Source of the DNA: Methylobacterium isbiliense
GTDB lineage: Bacteria; Pseudomonadota; Alphaproteobacteria; Rhizobiales; Beijerinckiaceae
Length of the DNA stretch: 35,746 nt
Assembly: GCF_022179325.1 (NCBI RefSeq)
Contig: NZ_BPQQ01000055.1
Span: 1-35,746 of the forward strand
Direction of reading: 5' to 3'
Shown here: positions 1 to 7,598 of the stretch, piece after piece
Numbering within the stretch: the stretch's first letter is position 1
Layout: the number at the start of each line of letters is the position of its first letter
The notes under the pieces: model-generated
The model's database searches: none
The model's input: only the letters and a program-made list of their open reading frames with translations
Told to the model about the DNA's origin: nothing
Program-made: the position numbers and the translations under genes

Positions 1-195
1 ATCAAGCGGAGACGGTCTCAGACGCACGAAGCCTTCCCCGGCGCAAGGGCGCCCGGCAGCGGGGGCGCGCGACAAAGGGTGCCAATTGCCGCGCCCGCGC
101 GCAGCCCCAAAACTAGGCCGTAGGGGAAGGACCCGGGTTCACCGGACCAGACGTGCAGGAGTGCGGCGTTGCTTCAACCGCGGGATGGGTACCGC

Positions 196-1743
196 ATGGT
201 GTCGGGGCGGCATGCGGTGGTGGTCGGAGCGGGCCCGGGCGGGCTCGCGGTCGCTCTGCTTCTGGCCCGCGAGGGCGTTCAGGTCACGCTGATCGAGAAG
301 GACGACTGCGTGGGCGGGCGCACCCGCACGGTGACGGCCCCGGGCGGCTACCGGTTCGACATCGGGCCGACCTTCTTCCTCTACCCGCGCATCCTGGCGG
401 ACATCTTCGCCTCCTGCGGCGAGCGGCTGGAGGACCATGTCCGGCTGGAGCGGCTCGACCCGCTCTACCACCTCGTGTTCGAGGGCGGCGGCGAGATCCG
501 CTCCTCCCCGGACGTCGCCCGCCTCAAGGCCGAGATCGCCCGCATCGCGCCGCAGGATGCCGCGCAGGTCGAGCGCTACCTCGCCGACAACCGGGCGAAG
601 CTCGAGGCGTTCCGGCCGGTGCTGGAGCAGCCCTTCGACACGCTGCGCAGCCTCGTCTCGCCGGCGATGCTCTCCGCCCTGCCGCTGCTGCGCCCGCACG
701 CCACCGTCGACCGGGATCTGCAGCGCTACTTCAAGGACCCGCGCGTCCGCCTCGCCTTCTCGTTCCAGACCAAGTATCTCGGGATGTCGCCGTTCCGCTG
801 CCCGAGCCTGTTCACCATCCTGAGCTTCCTCGAATACGAGCACGGGGTGTACCACCCGGTGGGCGGCTGCGGGGCGGTCTCGGAGGCGATGGCCGGGCTG
901 GCGCGCCGGCTCGGCGTCGACATCCGCCTCGGCACCAGCGTCGACCGGGTGCTGTTCGAGGACGGCCGGGCCGCGGGCGTCGAGGCCGGGGGTGAGCGCA
1001 TCGCCGCCGACAGCGTGGTGGTGAACGGCGACTTCGCCAAGGTGATCCGCGATCTGGTGCCGGAGCGCCACCGCCCGCGCTGGCGCGACGCCAAGCTCGA
1101 CAAGGCCCGGCTCTCCTGCTCGACCTTCATGCTCTATCTCGGGCTGGAGGGCGGCATGCCGCCCGCGCTCGGCCACCACACGATCCTGCTCGCCGAGGAT
1201 TACCGCCGGAACATCGACGAGATCTCCACCGGCATCCTGCCGATGCAGCCCTCGCTCTACGTGCAGCACGCCGGCTACACCGACGGCGGCATGGCCCCGC
1301 CCGGCCATACCAGCCTCTACGTGCTGGTGCCGGTGCCGAACCTGCGCGCCGGGATCGACTGGGCCGAGATCCGCCCCGCCTACCGCCGGCTCGTCCTCGA
1401 CCGCCTGAAGCTGCTCGGCCTGCCCGACATCGAGGCGCGCATCCGCTACGAGCGCATCGTCGACCCGACCGACTGGCGGGACGAGTTCGCGGTGAACGAG
1501 GGGGCGACCTTCAACCTCTCGCACGACCTCGGGCAGATGCTCTACTTCCGGCCCCATAACCGCTTCGGGCCGGGCCTCTACCTCGTCGGCGGCGGCACCC
1601 ATCCGGGCTCGGGCCTGCCGGTGATCTACGAGGGCGCGCGCATCACCGCGCGGCTCCTGCTCGAGGATCTCGCGCGCGAGCGCCGGACCGCCCCGCCCGC
1701 CCTCGCGCCCTTCAGCGTGGCGCCGACCGGCGAGGCCTCGTGA
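196..1743 (+). CDS. CrtI/CrtN-type carotenoid (phytoene/squalene) desaturase
   Basis: FAD-dependent amine-oxidase-fold desaturase of the CrtI/CrtN family, which introduces double bonds into phytoene, or into C30 squalene-type precursors, at the membrane. Seen: an N-terminal dinucleotide-binding motif VVVGAGPGGLAVALLLAREG within the first 30 residues, followed by E-K and the GGRTRT segment, and a C-terminal family signature GLYLVGGGTHPGSGLPV near residue 460. At about 515 aa the length is normal. The ATG at 196 puts the FAD motif right at the N-terminus as in relatives. A TTG at 169 in the same frame has a better Shine-Dalgarno (AGGAG at 157-161) and may be the true start, adding nine residues. 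The stop overlaps the GTG of the next gene, so the two are translationally coupled. The substrate (C30 or C40) cannot be decided from sequence; no crtB-like gene is in the window. Confidence 0.88.
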   Translation: MVSGRHAVVVGAGPGGLAVALLLAREGVQVTLIEKDDCVGGRTRTVTAPGGYRFDIGPTFFLYPRILADIFASCGERLEDHVRLERLDPLYHLVFEGGGEIRSSPDVARLKAEIARIAPQDAAQVERYLADNRAKLEAFRPVLEQPFDTLRSLVSPAMLSALPLLRPHATVDRDLQRYFKDPRVRLAFSFQTKYLGMSPFRCPSLFTILSFLEYEHGVYHPVGGCGAVSEAMAGLARRLGVDIRLGTSVDRVLFEDGRAAGVEAGGERIAADSVVVNGDFAKVIRDLVPERHRPRWRDAKLDKARLSCSTFMLYLGLEGGMPPALGHHTILLAEDYRRNIDEISTGILPMQPSLYVQHAGYTDGGMAPPGHTSLYVLVPVPNLRAGIDWAEIRPAYRRLVLDRLKLLGLPDIEARIRYERIVDPTDWRDEFAVNEGATFNLSHDLGQMLYFRPHNRFGPGLYLVGGGTHPGSGLPVIYEGARITARLLLEDLARERRTAPPALAPFSVAPTGEAS

Positions 1744-2159
1744 GGCTCCCGGTCCTCCTGGTCGCCGGCCTGCTCGCCGGCCCGGCCGGCGCGGCGAGCG
1801 TCAGGGTGACGGTCGAGGGCGTGCAGCCCGGGACCGGGCGCGTCTTCGTGGCGCTCTGCGTCGGCGGGCTGTCGGAGCAGTTCTGCCGCATCGGCGAGAG
1901 CGCCCCCGCGAGCGCGCCGGCCCTGGGCTTCGGCTTCTCGGACGTGCCGCCGGGCCTCTACGCGGTGGCCGCCTACCAGGACCTCGACGGCGACGGGCGC
2001 CTCGCCCGCACGCCGCTCGGCCTCCCGCGCGAGCCCTACGGCTTCTCCAACGGAGCCGGGCGCGGCGGCCGGCCGGATTTCCCCGCCGCCGCCTTCACCC
2101 TCGCCGAGCCCGGAGCCTCCCTGCGGATCCGCCTGATCCAGGCGCTGCCGCCGCGGTAA
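1740..2159 (+). CDS. Exported DUF2141 family protein
   Basis: Small secreted protein of the DUF2141 family, function unknown. The first ~18 residues are a Sec signal peptide ending near PAGAA. The mature part has the family hallmark: a predicted beta-rich domain with FSDVPPGLYAVAAYQDLDGD followed by an LGLPREPYGFSNGA segment near the C-terminus. The DLDGDG stretch looks like the start of a calcium-type loop (D-x-D-x-D-G), but the glutamate expected at loop position 12 is a proline, so it is not a full EF-hand. The GTG start overlaps the desaturase stop (4 nt), so the two are co-transcribed. This suggests a role linked to carotenoid or outer-membrane lipid, but that is inference. Confidence 0.85.
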   Translation: MRLPVLLVAGLLAGPAGAASVRVTVEGVQPGTGRVFVALCVGGLSEQFCRIGESAPASAPALGFGFSDVPPGLYAVAAYQDLDGDGRLARTPLGLPREPYGFSNGAGRGGRPDFPAAAFTLAEPGASLRIRLIQALPPR

Positions 2160-2238
2160 CGCGGCGCCTCGCGGGCGCCGCCCGCCGGACCCCGACGCCA
2201 CGCCGACGGGATCGCGCCCGCGTCCTGCGCGGGCCCTT

Positions 2239-2281
2239 ATGCCAACGGCCCAAGATGCTGACGCATCGGGCCGTTGGGCAT
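2239..2281. repeat. Inverted repeat, 13/14-bp arms
   Basis: Left arm ATGCCAACGGCCC (2239-2251) pairs with right arm GGGCCGTTGGGCAT (2268-2281), with one bulged base and a 16-nt loop. It lies between two convergent genes, 80 nt after the DUF2141 stop, and may help end the carotenoid transcript. There is no T-run directly after it. Confidence 0.5.
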
Positions 2282-2326
2282 CTCGATTCTTCGATGCCAG
2301 ATCGAAGATCTGACGAAAAATCGAGA
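2281..2326. repeat. Nested inverted repeats
   Basis: TCTCGATT (2281-2288) pairs with AATCGAGA (2319-2326), and inside it CTTCGAT (2289-2295) pairs with ATCGAAG (2301-2307). The result is one long interrupted hairpin between two stronger ones. AT-richer than its surroundings; role unknown, possibly part of a bidirectional terminator block. Confidence 0.4.
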
Positions 2327-2331
2327 ACCGA

Positions 2332-2360
2332 ACCGGCGGTCATTGAGAATGACCGCCGGT
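2332..2360 (-). terminator. Likely intrinsic terminator of the AraC gene
   Basis: Perfect 13-bp inverted repeat, ACCGGCGGTCATT / AATGACCGCCGGT, with a 3-nt loop. On the minus strand it begins one base after the AraC-family stop codon and is followed about 13 nt further by a run of five T (complement of 2316-2320). Position and symmetry fit a terminator; the T-run is further away than usual. Confidence 0.65.
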
Positions 2361-2361
2361 G

Positions 2362-3375
2362 TTACGCGCCCTGGCCCGGCTGGGGAGGCGCGTCCGGCGT
2401 CGCCCGCGCGCGGCGCGGCGAGAGCCCGTAGCGGCGGCGGAAGGTGCGGTTGAAGTAGGAGAGGTCCCCGAATCCGACCTCGAAGGCGATCTGGCTGATC
2501 GCCTGCTCGCGGCGCGCCGGGGAGCGCAGGAGGCGAAGCGCCCGGTCGAGCCGGCGCTCCAGGACGAAGTCCGAGAAGGTCCGCCCCTCGGCCTCGAACA
2601 GCTTCTGGAGCGAGCGCAGGCTCATCCCGTGCAGCGCCGCGACGCGCGCCGCGCTCATCGTCCGGTCGTCCAGGCGCAGCTCGATCTCGGCCTTGATGGC
2701 GCCGAGCCGTGCCGCGTGGCGGGCCGCCGGAGCGCGGTCGGGGAGCGGCGCCGGGTCGGCGCACAGGATGGCGACGAGCCCCGCCAGATGGGCGAGCGCA
2801 TGCGCGCGCAGCGGAGCGGTCTCCACCGGCAGGAGCCCGCGCATCAGCGCCGCGCCGTAATGGTGCAGGAGCGCGAGGGCGGCGTTGTCCCGGTGGAACA
2901 CCCGCAGGCTCGCGGCCGCCTCGGACATGGCCGGGGTGACGGCGCCTTCCGGCAGCGCCAGCCCGTCGAGGCGCGCCGTCCCCGACAGCCGCAGGCTCGC
3001 CGGACCCGGCCCGGAGACGAGGATCGCCTCCCCGTCCGTCACGGTGGCGCATCGCCGGCCGGCCCGCACCCGCATCGTGCCGCCATGCGGCCGCAGCAGC
3101 ACGGCCCCGCCGGGCAGGACCGGGCTCGCCACCGGCACGTCGTCCCCGGCGGGGCGGAAGCAGGACATCAGGCCGAGATCCGGCTCCAGGCGGAGGCAGG
3201 CCGCGGCCCGGAACGGCACCTCCGCCGCAGGCGCGTGACGGACGGGGGCGGCCCGGCCCGCCGGCGGCGCTCCCGTCCAGGCGCGATGCGGCGGCTGCCC
3301 CTCGGCGAGGATCCAGACCGGAGCCAGCCCGCCGCCCTCCTCCGGCTGTGGGTTTCGTGTGAGTCCGTCTTTCAC
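2362..3375 (-). CDS. AraC-family transcriptional regulator of the metallophore locus
   Basis: DNA-binding activator of about 337 aa. The N-terminal ~200 residues form a divergent cupin-like sensor domain. The C-terminal ~100 residues hold two helix-turn-helix units, seen in MSLRSLQKLFEAEGRTFSDF and ISQIAFEVGFGDLSYFNRTF, followed by YGLSPRRAR, the classic AraC signature. It is divergent from the TonB receptor gene, 206 nt away, the arrangement known for siderophore regulators such as RhrA, PchR and YbtA. By analogy it would sense the ferri-siderophore and activate receptor and biosynthesis genes; this is inference. The GTG start at 3375 is preferred because upstream translation loses similarity to an AraC protein. 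Confidence 0.85.
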   Translation of the reverse strand: MKDGLTRNPQPEEGGGLAPVWILAEGQPPHRAWTGAPPAGRAAPVRHAPAAEVPFRAAACLRLEPDLGLMSCFRPAGDDVPVASPVLPGGAVLLRPHGGTMRVRAGRRCATVTDGEAILVSGPGPASLRLSGTARLDGLALPEGAVTPAMSEAAASLRVFHRDNAALALLHHYGAALMRGLLPVETAPLRAHALAHLAGLVAILCADPAPLPDRAPAARHAARLGAIKAEIELRLDDRTMSAARVAALHGMSLRSLQKLFEAEGRTFSDFVLERRLDRALRLLRSPARREQAISQIAFEVGFGDLSYFNRTFRRRYGLSPRRARATPDAPPQPGQGA

Positions 3376-3581
3376 GGCGCTCCAGTCCTAGACAGCTGTC
3401 GTGAGCCCACCCTACTAGCCCATAAGCATAAACACAGCACAGAGTGGACCAGATTCTGCTGCTGATGAGAAGAATTACATTATAACGGTTACAATCTGCG
3501 GCTTGGATCCGGATCGACACGGTGTTCGCGGCCTTCGGCCGTCGGACCATGCTTCCGGGTGTGCGGGGAACCTTTGGGGAC
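3376..3581. promoter_or_regulatory. Divergent control region between regulator and receptor
   Basis: 206-nt spacer with AT-rich patches at 3415-3495. A perfect 10-bp palindrome GACAGCTGTC lies at 3391-3400. A -10-like TATAAC at 3481-3486 faces the receptor and has no recognisable -35 hexamer 17 bp upstream, which would suit an activator-dependent promoter. I did not find a convincing Fur, Irr or RirA box. Confidence 0.4.
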
Positions 3582-5831
3582 ATGCGCGGACAGATGCGTA
3601 CCATCCTGATCTCGACGACCGCGCTGATCGCCGCGACGGTGCAGGCTGCGGCGCAGGCCCCCGCGGCGCCGGCCGCGCAGGACGGCGCCGCGATCGCGCT
3701 CGACACGATCACCGTCACGGCGGCGCGCGCGGAACGGTCGATCTCGGAGATCCCCCAGACCGTGCAGGTGGTCGGGCAGACGGCGATCGAGGAGCAGCTC
3801 AAGCAGAGCCCGAGCGCCTCGGCGGCCCTGTCGCGGCTGGTGCCGGGCTTCTCGGTGTCGAACCAGACCGTGTCGGGCGCCTCCGAGACCTATCGCGGCC
3901 GCGACCTCCTCGTCTTGGTGGACGGGGTTCCGCTCAACACGCCGCTGCGCGACGTCTCGCGCATCCTGTCCCTCATCGACCTCAACGCGGTCGAGCGGAT
4001 CGAACTGGTGGCGGGCGCCTCCAGCCTCTACGGCGCGGGGGCCACGGGCGGCACCGTGAACTTCATTACCAAGAGGGCCGAGCCGGGGCCGCCCCGGGCC
4101 ACCGTCAACACGGCGCTGCGCGCCTTCACGCACGATGTCGGGGCCTCGCTCGCCCCCGAACTCTCGACCACCATCTCGGGCCGCGAGCCGAGCGGCTTCG
4201 ACTACGTCTTCACGGGCACCGGCCGGATGAGCCGGCGCACCTACGACGGGGCCGGCCGCGAACTGCCCTCCGACGCGATGCTGGGCCAGGGCGGCGGCGA
4301 CCGCTTCGGCAGCGGCAACATCCTGGCCAAGCTCGGCTACGACTTCGACGCGGCCAAGCGGGTCGAGATGTCGTTCAACTGGTTCTCCTTCGACCAGACG
4401 CCCCGCTACCTCACCGACTACTCGCTGCCCTTCGCCCGGCCGATCTATTCCCAGCCCTATACGGGCCTGAGCGTGCTGGAGGACACCAAGTCGCTGCAGC
4501 TGCGCTACCTCGACCGCGATTTCGCGCTCGGTTCGCTCAGCGTCGTCGGTTTCTACAACGACATCGAGAAGCGCTTCAATTTCAGCACGTTCTCCTATCC
4601 GTACAATTCGCAGGTCTACTATTCCTTCAATCCGAACGATCCGACCAGCCGCAACAACCAGACGACGCTGTTCTCCAACCGCGGCGGGGTGAACGCCACC
4701 GTCGACACGCCGTTCGACTGGCTGTGGCCGGGCGCGCGCCTGACCTGGGGCAGCGACGTGATCGTCGAGAAGACCCGGCAGACGCTGACGAGCGGCCAGG
4801 ACGTGTTCACGCCGCTCCAGCAGGTGACGGCGGCCGGCTTCGGCCAGCTCCAGGTCCCGGTCACCGACCGCCTCACGGTGCGCGGCGGCATGCGCTACGA
4901 GGCGTTCTTCCTCGACGTGCAGGACTTCACCCGGCCGGCCGCCTACGCGGCGGTGGCGGCCCGCACGCCGCTGGGCTACCAGGCGTTCGTGCTGCCGGCC
5001 ATCGCCGTGACGGGCGGCCGCTTCGACTACTCGGCGCCGACCTTCAACGTCGGGGCCACCTACCGGCTCACCGACAGCGCGGAGGTCTATGCGGGCTTCT
5101 CGCAGGGCTTCGCCCTGCCGGATGTCGGCGCCTACACGCGCCGGGCCGGCCTCTCGACCGCCTATGCCTGCCCGGTGGCGACCCCGAACTGCCTGCCCGC
5201 CGCCCGCCGGACGGTCAGCTTCCAGCAGATCGCCCCCGAGGCGCAGATCGTGAACAACTACGAGGTCGGCATCCGCGGCGGCGAGGGGCCGTGGCGGGCG
5301 ACCCTGGCGGGCTTCATCAGCACCTCGAACGAGGGCGTGACCTTCGACCCCCTCACCAACACCATCTCGCAGCAGAAGGAATTCATCTACGGCACGGAGG
5401 CGACCGCCGATTACGCGCTCTCCGAGCAGGCGCGCATCGGCCTGATCGGCACCTACCGGGAGGGCCGCTACGACAGCAACAAGGACGGCCGCCTCGACAG
5501 CTGGCTGCCGAACAACCGCATCGCCACCCCCTACCGGGGCACGGTCTGGCTCGACTACCTGTTCGACGCCGGGGTGAAGCTGCGGGTCGAGGGCGAGGGC
5601 TATTCGGGCCGCGACGCGCGCATCGACCTCACGGGCGCGCGCTACAGGATCAAGCCCGGCGCCACGATGAATGTCCTCCTGTCGGCGCCCGTCGACGGCG
5701 GCGAGGCCTATGTCGCGGTCAACAACCTGTTCGACGCGATCATCCAGAACCCGACCGCCACCTCGGTGCGCAACCTGCCGGTCTATTCCTGGGGCCGCAC
5801 CGTGACGCTCGGCTACCGGAAGACCTTCTGA
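3582..5831 (+). CDS. TonB-dependent siderophore receptor
   Basis: Outer-membrane gated porin that imports a metal-siderophore complex using TonB energy. The start ATG at 3582 gives a signal peptide (RTILISTTALIAATVQAAA) and a 749-aa protein, close to IutA/RhtA length; a GTG at 3522 is possible but would bury the signal. A TonB-box-like DTITVTAAR lies near residues 41-49. The plug domain (about 55-170) includes LVLVDGVPLNTP and ERIELVAGASSLYGAGATGG, and a 22-strand-type barrel ends in ...TLGYRKTF with a terminal aromatic. It is followed at 2 nt by a small gene and then the inner-membrane permease, so this is an uptake operon. A ferric hydroxamate-citrate ligand is inferred from the iuc genes nearby; another metal is possible. 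Confidence 0.92.
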   Translation: MRGQMRTILISTTALIAATVQAAAQAPAAPAAQDGAAIALDTITVTAARAERSISEIPQTVQVVGQTAIEEQLKQSPSASAALSRLVPGFSVSNQTVSGASETYRGRDLLVLVDGVPLNTPLRDVSRILSLIDLNAVERIELVAGASSLYGAGATGGTVNFITKRAEPGPPRATVNTALRAFTHDVGASLAPELSTTISGREPSGFDYVFTGTGRMSRRTYDGAGRELPSDAMLGQGGGDRFGSGNILAKLGYDFDAAKRVEMSFNWFSFDQTPRYLTDYSLPFARPIYSQPYTGLSVLEDTKSLQLRYLDRDFALGSLSVVGFYNDIEKRFNFSTFSYPYNSQVYYSFNPNDPTSRNNQTTLFSNRGGVNATVDTPFDWLWPGARLTWGSDVIVEKTRQTLTSGQDVFTPLQQVTAAGFGQLQVPVTDRLTVRGGMRYEAFFLDVQDFTRPAAYAAVAARTPLGYQAFVLPAIAVTGGRFDYSAPTFNVGATYRLTDSAEVYAGFSQGFALPDVGAYTRRAGLSTAYACPVATPNCLPAARRTVSFQQIAPEAQIVNNYEVGIRGGEGPWRATLAGFISTSNEGVTFDPLTNTISQQKEFIYGTEATADYALSEQARIGLIGTYREGRYDSNKDGRLDSWLPNNRIATPYRGTVWLDYLFDAGVKLRVEGEGYSGRDARIDLTGARYRIKPGATMNVLLSAPVDGGEAYVAVNNLFDAIIQNPTATSVRNLPVYSWGRTVTLGYRKTF

Positions 5832-5833
5832 CC

Positions 5834-6247
5834 ATGGTGAGCCTGGAGGACGAGGGCGACTGGCGCGTGCTGCGCTTCCTGCCGCCCTACGCCGAGCGCG
5901 ACGAGCCCGACTATCTCGGCGCCCTCGACGCCATCGGGCGCACCGGGCGCCCCTTCGCGCTGCTCGCGGTCTTCGGCGGCGAGGGCCGGCTGTCGCAGGC
6001 CGGCGAGCGCGCGCAGGCGCTCTGGTACAAGGACAGCCGCGACCGCATCGAGCGGGATTGCCGGGCCATCGCCCTGGTGCGGCCCGGCGCGACGCCGCGG
6101 ATGCAGGAGACCTTCCGCAAGCTCTGGTCGATGCCGCTCGCCGTCACGCCCGACGAGGCGAGCGCCCGCCGCTTCCTCGCCGTACGGGCTTCCGGCCTCG
6201 CGGCGCCGGCCGCCGGGCACCCGGACGACAGCCAGGAGGTCCGATGA
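5834..6247 (+). CDS. Small uncharacterised protein of the siderophore uptake operon
   Basis: 137-aa protein I do not recognise. It has no signal peptide or membrane segment and so should be cytoplasmic. It shows alternating strands and helices (WRVLRFLPPYAERDEP, FALLAVFGGEG, ALWYKDSRDRIERDCRAIA), suggesting an alpha/beta fold similar in outline to STAS/SpoIIAA-like domains; that resemblance is only impressionistic. The gene begins 2 nt after the receptor stop, without a clear ribosome site, and its stop overlaps the permease ATG (ATGA). It is thus wedged between receptor and permease in one coupled operon, and a role in handling the imported complex is a reasonable guess. Confidence 0.7.
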   Translation: MVSLEDEGDWRVLRFLPPYAERDEPDYLGALDAIGRTGRPFALLAVFGGEGRLSQAGERAQALWYKDSRDRIERDCRAIALVRPGATPRMQETFRKLWSMPLAVTPDEASARRFLAVRASGLAAPAAGHPDDSQEVR

Positions 6248-7563
6248 GCGCCTTCGCGCAGCCGCAGGGGTCTCGCTCCGCGCCGCCCTCTCCCGCGCCG
6301 CCCTCTCCCGCGTCCCCTTGCCCCGCGCCGCCCTGCCCGGCCCCGGCCGCCGCACCCAGCCGCCTGCGGCTCTTCGCGGTGCTCGCCGGGCTCTACCTCG
6401 CGCAGGCGATTCCCTCCTACCTGATCGCCGCGGCCCTGCCCCCGATCATGCGCGAGGCCGGGGTGTCGCGCGCCCAGATCGGCTATCTCAGCCTGCTGTT
6501 CCTGCCGCTCGTCCTGAAGTTCCTCTGGGCGCCGGTGGTGGACCGGATCCGGCCTTTCGCCCGCGCTCACCGGGCCGGCTGGGTCGTGACGACCCAGATC
6601 GGCGTGATCGCCTGCCTGCTCGCGCTGGTGCCGCTCGGACCGACGCAGGTCGGCGGCCTCCTGGCGGTGGGCTTTCTCGCCTCGCTGCTGATCTCGACCC
6701 AGGACATCGCCACGGACGGCTACGCCGTGAAGCACCTGCGCCCGGAGGACCGGGCGATCGGCAACGCCATCCAGGGCGGCTCCGTGGCCTTCGGGGTGGT
6801 GATCGGCGGCACGCTCGGGCTCGTCCTCTACCACCATGTCGGCTGGGCCGGGATGCTTCTGACGCTCGCGGCCTTCTCCCTCCTGCCGCTCGCCGCGGCG
6901 CTCGCCATGCGCGAGCACGACCCGGCGCCCGGGCCGAGCACCCCGCGCCCCTCGATCCGCGCCTTCCTGCGCCGCCCCGAGGTGCACAGCATCCTGTGGG
7001 TCGCGCTCACCTACCGGGTGAGCGAGGGCCTCGTGAAGGCGATGGAGGGGCCCTACCTCGTCGATGCCGGGGTTCCCCTCGACCGGATCGGCTACCTCTC
7101 GGGCCTCTCGGCGACGACGGCGGGGCTCGCCGGCTCGGTGATCGCCGCGCTCCTCGTGCGCCGCGTCGGCACCGCCGCGACGCTGGGCCTGCTCGGCCTG
7201 CTGCGCACGCTCTGCTTCGCCCTGTTCACGGCCCATGCGCTCGGCGCCGTGGTCGGTCTCTGGCCGCTCTTCGGCGCGGCGGGGTTCCAGACCCTGATCC
7301 GCTACATGGAGATCGTGGCGCTCTACAGCCTGTTCATGGCGGTGGCGTCCTCGGCGCAGCCGGGCACCGATTTCACGATCCTCGCCTGCGCCCAGCTCAT
7401 CGTCTACCTCGTCGGCTCCTTCGTCTCGGGCAAGCTCGCCGACCTGTTCGGCTACGGGGCGCTGTTCGGCCTCGCCACCCTGCTGTCGGGCGCCGCCACC
7501 GTGGCGACGGTCCGCCTGCTCCGGCGCGCCGGCCGGGACGCCGCCCGGGAGACCGCCGGGTGA
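6244..7563 (+). CDS. RhtX/FptX-like siderophore uptake permease (MFS)
   Basis: Single-component inner-membrane transporter of the RhtX/FptX branch of the AmpG-like major facilitator group, which imports ferri-siderophores without an ABC partner. About 12 hydrophobic segments start near residue 42 (LRLFAVLAGLYLAQAIPSYL). Family-type features include FLWAPVVDRIRPF and the loop STQDIATDGYAVK. The first ~40 residues are a low-complexity proline-rich tail built from repeats of PPSPA/PPCPA, unusual for the family and presumably cytoplasmic. The ATG at 6244 overlaps the preceding stop. Position directly after the TonB receptor supports uptake of the same ligand. Length 439 aa is slightly above normal because of the tail. 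Confidence 0.85.
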   Translation: MSAFAQPQGSRSAPPSPAPPSPASPCPAPPCPAPAAAPSRLRLFAVLAGLYLAQAIPSYLIAAALPPIMREAGVSRAQIGYLSLLFLPLVLKFLWAPVVDRIRPFARAHRAGWVVTTQIGVIACLLALVPLGPTQVGGLLAVGFLASLLISTQDIATDGYAVKHLRPEDRAIGNAIQGGSVAFGVVIGGTLGLVLYHHVGWAGMLLTLAAFSLLPLAAALAMREHDPAPGPSTPRPSIRAFLRRPEVHSILWVALTYRVSEGLVKAMEGPYLVDAGVPLDRIGYLSGLSATTAGLAGSVIAALLVRRVGTAATLGLLGLLRTLCFALFTAHALGAVVGLWPLFGAAGFQTLIRYMEIVALYSLFMAVASSAQPGTDFTILACAQLIVYLVGSFVSGKLADLFGYGALFGLATLLSGAATVATVRLLRRAGRDAARETAG

Positions 7564-7598
7564 GGGACCGGCCGGGCGAGGCCGGGACCGCCGCGCGC

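Noticed and set aside
1-195. Possible tRNA or partial gene at the left edge
   Set aside because: No T-loop GGTTCGAATCC-type sequence or cloverleaf pairing; no protein-like frame entering from the edge.
139-1602. Long open frame antisense to the desaturase
   Set aside because: Dominated by Arg, Ala, Glu, Gly and Val with no domain; typical reverse-frame artefact of GC-rich coding DNA opposite a gene with clear motifs.
1980-2015. Lanmodulin-like or EF-hand protein
   Set aside because: The D-x-D-x-D-G stretch in DUF2141 lacks the loop-ending Glu and is single; no protein with several EF-hands is in the window.
3376-3581. Fur, Irr or RirA box upstream of the receptor
   Set aside because: No match to the consensus forms I know; only a plain 10-bp palindrome and a -10-like hexamer are present.
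3503-6247. 914-codon frame overlapping the TonB receptor
   Set aside because: Only its last 137 codons (from 5834) look like a protein; the rest is Arg/Pro/Gly-rich shadow of the receptor.
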